The position numbers and the translations under genes were made by a program. A stretch of DNA of 64,000 nucleotides from Colocasia esculenta (taxonomy: Eukaryota > Streptophyta > Magnoliopsida > Alismatales > Araceae), in the NCBI GenBank assembly GCA_014218235.1, contig CM024753.1, positions 174,940,348 through 175,004,347 of the forward strand. The letters are read 5' to 3'. This document shows, in pieces, positions 20,786-29,554 of this stretch. The first letter of the stretch is position 1. Each line of letters starts with the position of its first letter. The notes below the pieces were generated by a model that worked only from the letters and a program-made list of their open reading frames with translations, had not been told where the DNA came from and made no database searches.

Positions 20786-21977
20786 TTGCTGATCAACTTT
20801 ACAGGCTCGTTCATGAAAAAGATAGGTATGTCTCCTACGGTGTCTCTCCCGAAGGAGGCGAAAGCCATTATGCATAAAGTCCACTCTGGACTATGTGGCG
20901 CACATCAAGCAAGAGATAAAATGAAAATGAACATCAAATTGAAAGGGTTTTATTGGCCCACCATGTACGCGGACTGTAATCAATACTCCCGTACATATCA
21001 TGAATGCCAGGCTTTTGGTACTATACCAAGGAGGCCCCCCAATTCCCTCCACCCAACGGCACCCACATGGCCGTTCGCAGAATGGGGGATGGATATTGTG
21101 GGACCATTCCCACAATCCTCTAAAGGGTATAAATTCATATTGGTTGCAACTTGCAACTGACTACTCCCGATGGGCTGAAGCTGTCCCTCTTCGGGAAGTG
21201 ACAGGAGAAACAGTCGCCAGATTTGTCAAGCAACACATAATATACAGGTTTGGCACTCCCAGCAGAATCATTTCAAATAACGGCACGCTATTTAGAAACA
21301 AAAGAGTATATGCACTGATGGCCAAATTTCATATAGATTGGAGGACATCGACTGTCTACAATCCACAAGCCAATGGCTTAGCTGAAGCCTTCAACAAAAC
21401 CTTGTGCAAGCTACTCGCCAAGATAGTCGGCAGCCGCAAGCGGGAGTGGGGAGAAAAGTTACATGAAACTCTCTGGGCATACCGAACAGTCTATAAAACT
21501 CCTACTAGATGTTCACCATTCTCCTTGGTATACGGAGCAGAAGCAATGATCCCAATTGAAATTGAAATGTCCTCCTATAGGATAGCTATTCATACTGGCC
21601 TACAACCTCAAGAACAAGATGAGATAGAAAGAAGGCTAGAAGAACTGTCTAACTTGGAAGGAAAAAGGTTGGAGGCCTACAAACATCTTCAAGCATACCA
21701 AGCCCAGATGACGCGAGCATATGACAAGCTAGTCAAGCTGCGCGTATTCAAGAAAGGTGACCTTGTGATGGTCAAAGAAAAGGAAGTCATGGCAGGCCGG
21801 TCAGCTGGTAAACTCCGGCCTAATTGGCATGGACCGTATGTGGTCACAGAAGCCTATGAAGGGGGTGGATATACGCTCGTCGACAACAAAGGGGAAAAAC
21901 CTTTTCCTCCGTTGAACGGCAAACATTTGAAGATATACCACGCCCCAAAACATGAATTTCCAAGGCAATCCCCATAA
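20786..21977 (+). pseudogene. Tat gypsy integrase
   Basis: The zinc-binding region reads HKVHSGLCGAHQ and YSRTYHECQ, where a Tyr replaces the usual first Cys of the CC pair. The core has WGMDIVGPFP (first Asp), IISNNGTLF, where Asn replaces the second catalytic Asp, and NGLAEAFNKT (Glu). A frameshift at about 21,150 breaks the VATDYSRWAEAV motif. The C-terminal part has FKKGDLVMVKEKE, RPNWHGPYVV and LNGKHLKIYH, as in Tat integrases. Two altered key residues and a frameshift make it inactive. Confidence 0.9.
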
Positions 21978-22110
21978 GATACATATTTGCAAAAAAGAAA
22001 AGAGAAAAGAAAAAAAAAAAAAAGAGGGGGGGGGGGGGGCTTAAAATTGAGGTGCCCCGGCGGACTTGGCCACATTTATGATAATTGTGGCTAAGGGTAA
22101 AAAGGCCCAA

Positions 22111-22250
22111 AACCCGGTTGAAGTGAAAACCCGAAAGGGCGCCTCAGGCAAAAATGGGTAACCCCTCAACGTGAAAACCCGCGAGGGCGCGTTGGAAAAA
22201 GCTAAAGGGGGCCGACCTCGGCGAAAACCCGAAAGGGCGTCGAGGCCGGT
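22111..22250 (+). other. Triple-hairpin cassette, copy A
   Basis: Three hairpins follow one another at 22,118-22,147, 22,167-22,194 and 22,216-22,245. Each has a lower stem of 7-8 pairs, four unpaired A on the 5' side, a CCC/GGG upper stem and a tetraloop. The loops are GAAA, GCGA and GAAA. Lower stems are TTGAAGTG/CGCCTCAG (one mismatch), CAACGTG/CGCGTTG and CCTCGGCG/CGTCGAGG. A purine-rich run (22,010-22,038) and TTAAAATTGAGGTGCCCCG precede the cassette. The function is unknown. Confidence 0.8.
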
Positions 22251-22379
22251 AATAAAAAAAAAGGAATAAAAAAAAAGAGTGAATGAATGACCACTGAAAG
22301 GGGAATCACTATACACCCCATTTTGATGTGCACATCCCTGTCCCACCATGGCAACCATTTCCTCAATTCGGGACCATGA

Positions 22380-22690
22380 AGATTAGCCTGAGTCTAGAAA
22401 TTCTCAACTCTAACCTAAAGGGCTTCAAACCAGAAAATCACCTGAACCTAGAAACTACGAACTTCGACCTAGCAAATCATAAAGATAGGGTTAAGCCAAA
22501 GAATTTTTCAATCCCCACAAACCCAAGCCTTTGGCCAACAAACCCTAAAGGTAGGTCAAATCTGAGAAACCTATACCCTAGATCTTTGCCAGAAAACCAT
22601 TAAGATAGGTCGGGTGGGATCACAAACTCCGAATCCTCTGCTGTCAAACCATGAAAGCCAGCTCTCCGAATGCCCAAGAAAGAAACCCAG
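22380..22690 (+). repeat. Degenerate spacer repeats related to the 50-bp array
   Basis: The spacer between cassettes A and B contains imperfect units such as TTTGGCCAACAAACCCTAAAGGTAGGTCAAATC. These resemble the clean 50-bp units at 23,056-23,600. They look like older, eroded members of the same repeat. Confidence 0.5.
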
Positions 22691-22812
22691 GAGTCGCATT
22701 CCAAACATGTAGATGCTAACTTTTTTTTTTTAAAAAAAATGGGACTAAAAATAGAGATGTCTCGACAGACTGGTCACTCCCCAAAGGAGACCCAAGGGCA
22801 AAAAAGCCTAGA

Positions 22813-22950
22813 ATCCGGCTGAGGTGAAAACTCGAAAGGGCGCTTCAGGTAAAAATGGATAACCCATCAACGTGAAAACCATAAGGGCGTGTTGGAAAAA
22901 GCTAGAGGGGGCCAACTTCGGTGAAAACCTGAAAGGGCGCCGAAACTGGT
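22813..22950 (+). other. Triple-hairpin cassette, copy B
   Basis: Hairpins lie at 22,820-22,849, 22,869-22,895 and 22,917-22,946 in the same order and spacing as copy A. Hairpin 1 pairs CTGAGGTG with CGCTTCAG; hairpin 2 pairs CAACGTG with CGTGTTG; hairpin 3 pairs CTTCGGTG with CGCCGAAA (one end mismatch). Changes relative to the other copies often remain G-T or G-C pairs. The loop of hairpin 2 is ATAA, so the loop is less well kept there. Confidence 0.75.
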
Positions 22951-23055
22951 AATGTGAAAAAAAAAATAAAATGAACAAAAAAATCTTTCTTGAATCCTTG
23001 GCCAACAAGCCTTTATGGCCGGCCAAATCAAAATTCAACTGGAAATCAAACTCAA

Positions 23056-23600
23056 CTCCTTAGCCAGCAAACCACAAAGGTAGGCTAAGTCCGAAATCTG
23101 AATCAACTCCTTAGCCAGCAAACCACAAAGGTAGGCTAGGCTCGAAATCAAATCCCTCTCTTAGCCAGCAAACCACCAAGGTAGGCTAAGCCCGAAATCC
23201 GAACCCTTTCCTTAGCCAGCAAACCACAAAGGTAGGCTAAGCCCGAAATCTGAATCACTCCTTAGCCAGTAAACCACAAAGGTAGGCTAATCCCGAAATC
23301 TGAATCACTCCTTAGCCAGCAAACCACAAAGGTAGATTAAGCCCGAAATCTGAATCACTCCTTAGCCAGCAAACCACAAAGGTAGGCTAATCCCGAAATC
23401 TGAATCACTCCTTAACCAGCAAACCACAAAGGTAGGCTAAGCCCGAAATCTGAATCACTCCTTAGCCAGCAAACCACAAAGGTAGGCTATGCTTGAAATC
23501 TGAATCATTTCTTAGCCAGCAAATCATGAAGGTAGACTAAGCCCGAAATCTGAATCATTCTTTGGCCAACAAACCACCAAGGTAGGCCAAGTCAAAACCC
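23056..23600 (+). repeat. 50-bp tandem repeat, about 11 copies, each with a hairpin
   Basis: Units start near TAGCCAGCAAACC at 23,061, 23,112, 23,162, 23,213 and 23,263 and continue at 50-51-base steps to about 23,590. Each reads CTTAGCC, a short loop, GGCTAAG, then CCCGAAATCTGAATCACT. The 7-bp stem CTTAGCC/GGCTAAG is kept in most copies, and the last unit (23,571-23,591) has TTGGCC paired with GGCCAA. The array lies between hairpin cassettes B and C in the post-pol region. Confidence 0.9.
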
Positions 23601-23742
23601 AAAAAGTCAAACCCAGAATCCAAAAACTCCAGTTACTTCATTAAAAAAAAATGAAGAAACAGAAAAATGGGGCTTAAAATAGAGGTGCCCCGACGGACCC
23701 AAATATGTGGCATTTCATCTATTTGGGGGTAAAAATGTCGAA

Positions 23743-23882
23743 AACCCGGCTGAGGTGAAAACCCGAAAGGGCGCCTCAGGCAAAAAATGGGTAACCCCTC
23801 AACGTGAAAACCCGCAAGGGCGCGTTGGAAAAAGCTAGAGGGGGCCGGCTCCGGTGAAAACCAAAAGGGCGCGGGAGTTGGT
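23743..23882 (+). other. Triple-hairpin cassette, copy C
   Basis: Hairpins lie at 23,750-23,779, 23,800-23,827 and 23,849-23,877. Hairpin 1 is perfect (CTGAGGTG/CGCCTCAG, loop GAAA). Hairpin 2 is perfect (CAACGTG/CGCGTTG, loop GCAA). Hairpin 3 pairs CTCCGGTG with CGCGGGAG with one mismatch. The upstream block GCTTAAAATAGAGGTGCCCCG matches copy A, so the repeated unit is larger than the hairpins. Confidence 0.8.
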
Positions 23883-24380
23883 AAAAAAAAAATGATGAAA
23901 AAAAAATCATCAAAGGGAAGTCTCTCTCACCTCGGAAGGGGTTGGGATTGAGTTTCCCCACAAATCTTATGATAAAGGGATATGTAAGAGTTGCCAATGA
24001 CGAAAGAACCCCTAGGTTCACTTTATAAGTGGCCAAAACAGGGGTCATAACCGAGGCAACGATGATTACGTTTTCCCGCCTTCACAAGAGATGTGAGGAG
24101 ACTAAGGCCCACATTGAAAAAGGATGACGAAAGACAATACAACTATCTTGTTGTCGGACTTCGAAAAATGAAATGAATCCAAGAAAGGAGGACTAAAAAA
24201 AAAGGGAAAGACAAGAAGAAGGTAGAGAAAATGTGGAGACAACCTCCGTCACTCATATTTCATTTCTATGGTCATAGAATAGGAGCCCGAGACAAGCCCT
24301 CGGGATGCCACAAAATGAAATAAGGAAATGAAATAATGAGAAAAAACAATGCCAAAAAAGAAATCTACTAGTCGATGTGC

Positions 24381-25300
24381 TCAAGGGGAAGGTGGTATCT
24401 GCCTCTCCAGGTCCATCACCATGGACTTCTTGGCAGCAAGCTCATGCTCAAGGGTCGACATTCTCTGATCAATCACCTCCATTTTGGCCGTGGCCTTCTT
24501 CTTGCCCTCGGCCGCCGCCGCCAAGATCGGCTTCAACTCTGTGAGCCTAATTGATGCATGCTCGATCGCCTGCTCCAATAGTCTCATTTTGTCCATAAGG
24601 ACTGCTGAAGATGAAGCTAATTCTGCTCTTTCGGCCTTAACTGCTTCTGCCTCCGTGCGGGTATCGGCAATCTGGCCCTCTATCGCTGAAATGACATCTC
24701 CAAGCTGTCAAATCTGTAGGCGAATGGTCTCCTGTGTTGATTTTTCATGGAGACGCCGAACTTCTTCCCACATGGAATTTATAGCAGCCATCCACAGCTC
24801 TCGGGGAAGCCCCATCAGATGGTATGCCCTAGGCTTGTCCCCATACGGCCACGCACTTTGTCAATGGAGGGACGAAATTGGGCTTCTACTACTGTTTGAA
24901 TAGACCGGACGAATGGCTCAATTAAAAACTCTATCCCCTGCTCTGAACCCGTCTGGGAATCAACGGGCCACACTATGCTGTGTGGCGGAAAGTCAGGCCT
25001 GTGTCCGATAATCGCCTCCCGCTCTGCTAAGACAGGAGTTGCGGCCTCTTGGGAAGCTAGAAAAAAAATGTCGTTTTGCTTGGAAATCAACCCCAAATCT
25101 ACTGCTCCTTCCCTAAGAGTGTAATCCTCCAAAGGGCCCTTGGCATAAATGGAAAAGCCCCGGTCCACAGCAGAAATAGTCTCTCGAGTGGTAGTCCTGG
25201 GAGCAAGCTGCAGCATCTGAATGCGAGGATAGTCGGGAAGTCTGGCCCGCTCGCCCCCCCTGCCAACCGTTCTGCCAACCGTCCTCTGACCACGAGGCAT
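24381..25300 (-). pseudogene. Antisense ORF (aORF) of a Tat-lineage element
   Basis: On the minus strand an ORF starts at an ATG at 25,300 (MPRGQRTVGRTVGRG), upstream of a basic, Arg/Gly-rich N-terminus. It continues through IYAKGPLEDYTLREGAVDLG and a central part to about 24,850, where a single-base frameshift moves the frame to AYHLMGLPRELW. After an in-frame TGA at about 24,705 it resumes as LGDVISAIEGQIADTRTEAE and ends in a heptad-rich, probable coiled coil with the stop at 24,381. Retand/Tat elements are known to carry an extra antisense ORF between pol and the 3' LTR, and position and strand fit exactly. I do not know its function. The frameshift and stop imply decay. Confidence 0.7.
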
Positions 25301-25485
25301 CTCACGATCTGCATTGAGAAAGACAACAAAAGTCCAAGGCAGTCAAGAATTATGATGCACAAAGAAAAGGACAGATGCTGATAAATGGAGGAGCATGAAA
25401 TATGATGACAATGAACAAATGAAAAAATTCCCCTAGTGAAAAGTTGAAGAAAAGACATGGGCCGCCCGCCGTTTTCCTCGACGAG

Positions 25486-25503
25486 GACCCTATGGGGGGT
25501 ATT
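25486..25503 (+). other. Probable polypurine tract of the Tat element
   Basis: Just before the presumed 3' LTR is the G-rich run ATGGGGGGTATTT. It is followed by TGTTGAACCC, which looks like an LTR start. Position after pol and after the antisense ORF is as expected for the plus-strand primer. Confidence 0.5.
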
Positions 25504-26318
25504 TGTTGAACCCAAAAATTGTTCATCATAATTTTCCCATTGAAAAAATACTTGTTTTGATATTTTTAGAACAGGTATACAGGGAGAAAATATTTATTTG
25601 GGGGCCCGAATACAAACAACTCCCCAAATTGTTTAATCTGAATTTTCGGGACAAATAAATGAAAAAAGAAAGCATTTGTTCTGATTTTTCAGATTAAATC
25701 ACAGAAAATAGATTAAAAAAAAGTCTATTTTTGTGAGATTTTTGAAAAAAAAAAGCTGAAAGTGATCCCTCCAAGATGAAACGGAGCGGAAATCATTTAA
25801 ACCCCGGGATTTTCAGAATAAAATTCCCCCCCAAAGAATTTTATTACACTTCTTCTAAGTGTTTGAAACAAGTAAACAGAGAAAAAAATATTTAGCTGGG
25901 GTCCCGGGTGAAAGAGAACCCATCGGGCTATTTATTCAGAATTTTCAGAATGAATAAATGAAATAAAATCATCTATTCTGATTTTTCGGAATAAATAAAT
26001 ACAGAAAAAATAAATATTTCTGTACATCCCAAAAATGTCGGAGGAATATTCCCCCGGACACGGCTACAGAAATCAGTCATTTCATGACGTTCCGGGACAA
26101 AATCCGACCCCCGGAAAGATATTTTTAATGCCCTGGAATATCCCGGCGGAAATCATCTTACGTGACGCGTGATATGTCATATGTGCAAAGGTTACGTCCG
26201 ATATCCATGTCCGTAGAAAAAGACGGCGTGAAAATGATGTAATTCTCCCGCACAAACCGACAGTCAAGAAAAGTCTCCTTGGAACAAACCACGTGGCAAA
26301 GCAAATGGCCCACGTGGG

Positions 26319-26328
26319 TTATTTATAG
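26319..26328 (-). promoter_or_regulatory. Leftward TATA box facing the antisense ORF
   Basis: The minus strand reads CTATAAATAA at the left edge of the palindrome array, with the palindrome CCCACGTGGG (a G-box core CACGTG) at 26,309-26,318 right beside it. Transcription from it would run left through the first 0.8 kb of the LTR to the ATG of the antisense ORF at 25,300. Its use is inferred only from sequence and position. Confidence 0.5.
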
Positions 26329-26349
26329 GAGAAAGCAGAAAAAAGGACC

Positions 26350-27000
26350 ACCGGTGAGACAACCCGGTGGTGTACACCACCGGCCAGCAAAACGCACCAC
26401 CGGTGGTATACACCACCGGTGGAAGAAGCCGTGGGCCGCACCATCCGGTGGTATACACCACCGGGAATGCATACCACCGGTGGTGGAAGAAGCCGTGGGC
26501 CCCTCCATCCGGTAGTATACACCACCAGGAATGCATACTACCGGTGGTGTACACCACCGGTGGAAGAAGGCGTGGGCCCCACCATCCGGTGCTACACACC
26601 ACCGGGAATGCATACCACCGGTGGTGTACACTACCGGTGGAAGAAGCTGTGGGCCCCACCATCCGGTGGTATACACCATCGGGAATGCATACTATCGGTG
26701 GTGTACACCACCGGTGGAAGAAACCCAAGTGGGCCCCATTGTCTTGGGGTATACACCACCGGGAGAGGGGAACTGATGGGCCCCACCACTGCCAGGCCGC
26801 CCAGGCTGGGCGCGCACTATGCACGCACACTGCGCACGCGCACGGGAACAGTGCGCGCGCACTGCGTGCGCATACCACCGGCCATACAGGCCGGTGGTGT
26901 ACACCACTAGCCCAGCTGGCGGTGGGCCCCACCAGGGGGAATCCCGTACACCATCGGGAGAGCATCCCGGTGGTGTACACCACCGGGGGCCCTCTTTAGG
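26350..27000. repeat. Array of CACCGGTG palindromes in the 3' LTR
   Basis: Units combine GGTGGTATACACCACCGG, GAATGCATACCACCGGTGG and GGAAGAAGCCGTGGGCCCC, repeated about six times with changes. CCACCGGTGG and GGTGTACACC are perfect palindromes. The array lies between divergent TATA boxes, the same arrangement as at 14,267-14,644, with different palindrome words. Long frames on both strands reflect the repeat and are not genes. Confidence 0.9.
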
Positions 27001-27125
27001 GTGCGCCCCCCTTTCCAAAAAAAAAAAGCAACAAAAAAAAATGGGGGAGGGGAAAAGGCATGAAATAAATGCTTACCCAGGTGGTGTGCACACTCCGGTG
27101 GTACCCCCACCACTTGTTCAACCCC

Positions 27126-27133
27126 TATAAAAG
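27126..27133 (+). promoter_or_regulatory. Rightward TATA box of the 3' LTR
   Basis: CCCCTATAAAAGGGG at 27,122-27,136 holds a TATA motif in a short palindrome, followed about 30 bases on by AAGCATCCGGCTCCAAGC. This is the normal sense promoter position in the LTR. It pairs with the leftward TATA box at 26,319. Confidence 0.6.
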
Positions 27134-27214
27134 GGGACCAAGCACCAAGCATCCGGCTCCAAGCAAGAAATCCACGAAATTCTGGGAGAGAAGAATGGGA
27201 CAGAAGAGAGGAAG

Positions 27215-27574
27215 TAGGGCTGCAAACGAGTCGGGTTCGGAACCGGAAACACAGATTCCGATTCCGATAACGAAATATGATTCCGATTCCGATTCCGATA
27301 AGAATGGTTAGTTCCGATTCCGTTCCGATTCCGATAACATTACCGGAACCGAAATTTCGATAAGGTAAGGTATTTACCATAATTTTACCTTGAATTTATG
27401 ATAATTTATCGGAATAACCGATACGATTCCGATTATTTTTTCAATTCCGATTCCGATAACTTATCGGAATATCCGATACCGATTCCGATAAGCTATCGGT
27501 ATCATATTCCGATTCTGAAACCGATAATTTTTATCGGAATCGGGTCGGAATATCGGGTTCCGTTTACACCCCTA
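27215..27574. mobile_element. hAT-like MITE with 8-bp TSD
   Basis: The element begins TAGGGCTGCAAACG and its inverted end reads TAGGGGTGTAAACG. The flanks are AGAGGAAG (27,207-27,214) and AGAGGAAC (27,575-27,582), an 8-bp duplication with one mismatch. The 360-bp interior is mostly repeats of TTCCGATTCCGATA and its complement. TAGGG...CCCTA ends and 8-bp TSD fit the hAT superfamily. It interrupts the 3' LTR downstream of the sense TATA box. Confidence 0.88.
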
Positions 27575-28204
27575 AGAGGAACCAGTGGAGAAGTTCAGAA
27601 ATTTCCCCCTTTTTGTTTCATCTGTTCTGTGCGCTGTGCTGCCTTGCTCTGTTTCAGAAGGCTGAAGTTTGGAAGGTTGCCTTATTCTGGTTAAGGCAAG
27701 TCTATATTGGCTAGGTGGTTATTTGTAAACCAGCCTTCATGTGTTCAGAAAGTGGAATCAACGGACTATCTCCCAGGAAATCCACAATGGAAATAATACA
27801 TTAAATTCCTGCGCTGAATATATGATCTGTAGCATTATTTTCTGCATAAGGAAGTCACAAAGAACCCGTATCTTTTTTATTTACATAAATGACCACAACA
27901 GGGAAACCTTCTGGATTTGATACTCCCTGGACATAAACAGGTGTCTAAATCATCTCTAAAAATTCTGGAAATCCAGAAATAATGTCTTATGGGGTGGAAC
28001 ATAAGAAAGATTCATAAAGTCACCCCTATTCATCAGAAAAATTACAAAATAACCCTCACATGACCAAAAATTTATAAATCAGTCCTTAGATAAGGGGTTT
28101 TTGTGAATCAGTCCCTAAATAAAGGGGAAACTCATACATCAGTCCCCATTTTAAGGGAGATTTGACAAACCAGTCCTCATTTTGAGGGAAAATTTATCAG
28201 TCCA

Positions 28205-28405
28205 CTTTTTGGGCGAAATTGCAAATCAGTCCCTAGAAATGAGGGGAATGATGAACCAGTCCACCATCTTGGGACTAAATTGCAAATCAGTCCCTAGAAA
28301 TGAGGGGAATGATGAATCAACCCACCATTTTGGGATGAAATTGCAAATCAGTCCCGAGAAACGCGGGGAATGATGAATCAGTCCACATTTTTTGGGATGC
28401 TTCAC
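28205..28405 (+). repeat. 61-bp tandem repeat in 3' LTR, about three copies
   Basis: GCAAATCAGTCCCTAGAAATG recurs at 61-62-base spacing, each copy followed by AGGGGAATGATGAA and CAGTCCACCATTTTGGG. Shorter forms of the same CAGTCCC word extend back to about 28,030. It lies in the downstream part of the 3' LTR. Confidence 0.8.
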
Positions 28406-28834
28406 AAATCAGTCCTAATTTTGTGAGAAATGAGGCTAATTAGCCCCCAATGTGGATAAATACATTGACGAAATGGCCATAATTCCACAGGGAAAGATGA
28501 ACCCGATGTGAATGGGGTCTTTCTTTTCTATAGTATGTTTTCGATAATCAGGTCTAGCCATGTATCAAAGGTGTTCGAGTTCTTCTCGATGTAAATAAAA
28601 CGCCGCTTTATCGACCTGGAAGGGTCCAGTACACGACACCCAAATCGCCTGATACATGAACGAAATTTGTCTGTTTTAACAGACTGGCACGCCCGCAAAA
28701 TAAATAAACATTCACAATCTATCTTTTTCTTCCAAAAGATAAAAGATTTGAAAGAATATTTTTGCGTGTCACCCAAAAACACTGACCTAGTCAATGAGCA
28801 TATTTTCTTTAACATGCTTGACTTTTTAGCAATG

Positions 28835-29089
28835 GTTTTTTTTTTTTTTTTTTGAAAAGTGGATAGTACCACCAATATATTAAAAGGGAACAAAGAATGT
28901 ACATGTATAGACCATCAAAAAGAAACCCCCAAAAAAACAGCCCTGCCCGCCTATACAATGCCATCCAGCCCTGAATGGACTACACATCTCTACCCCCATC
29001 AAGGAAAAAAGTGAGGGGTTGGCCTCATCCACATTAGAAATAATGGACGGCCATTCCCTAACTTTGCAACAAATCCCACCAAAAGGATC
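28835..29089 (-). mobile_element. 5'-truncated LINE (L1-type) 3' end
   Basis: The minus strand ends in a run of 18 A (T at 28,836-28,853 on the plus strand), and the segment is flanked by TTAGCAATG on both sides (28,826-28,834 and 29,090-29,098). A one-sided poly(A) tail plus a 9-bp TSD is the mark of target-primed LINE insertion. The 255 bases before the tail have no full domain, so most of the element was lost at insertion. The TSD copies are identical, so the insertion is not very old. Confidence 0.88.
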
Positions 29090-29554
29090 TTAGCAATGCT
29101 CATTCGGGTGTCTAGTATATTGAAGTCTACAATTAAGCACTCTTTGTGCTTCTGTCATAAGATGGTATTTAGTAATAAGCATATTTGGAGTGGAGTACAC
29201 CGGGATTCTGATGTAAACTTGTTCACCTAATAGGTATTGCTTTATTGTGTTTAACATCTAGATTCTGTTTGGACATGCACTATTTGTCATCTTATCTCAG
29301 GCTGTCCTTATCTGAAAATGGCTGTTTATTTGCTTTAATCTCATGTTGCTGATGAGATCAGGCGGTCTCCTTGCAAATGACGTTTGCTTGAATTTTATGG
29401 AAATCTCACTCTCCTTTATTCCATGTTTTTTGTTTCTTTGTTACTTAACCTAGGGGAGCGATGGCATTTCTATATATCTATCTTCATATGAATGAATGCA
29501 GAAGAAGTAATCATTAGAAGTATGATATGGCCACCTTGCCTTTCTTTTCTGCAG

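Larger units (their letters stand above)
25504..28825 (+). repeat. Tat gypsy 3' LTR
   Basis: The LTR starts TGTTGAACCCAAAAATTG after the polypurine tract. It contains divergent TATA boxes (26,319 minus; 27,126 plus), a palindrome array, an inserted hAT-like MITE, and a 61-bp tandem repeat in the downstream part. The tail at 28,640-28,700 shares words with 16,640-16,790. I could not find the CA end; a LINE is inserted at 28,835, either in the LTR or just beyond it. The LTR is not a close copy of the region at 14,123-16,800, so the two may belong to related but different families. Confidence 0.55.

Noticed and set aside
23056..23600. CRISPR-like array
   Set aside because: The whole 50-bp unit repeats, including the part that would be a spacer; there are no cas genes.
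26264..27018. Several 100-240-codon frames on both strands
   Set aside because: They run through the CACCGGTG array and simply mirror its repeats (VYTTG and HHRW-like periodic peptides).
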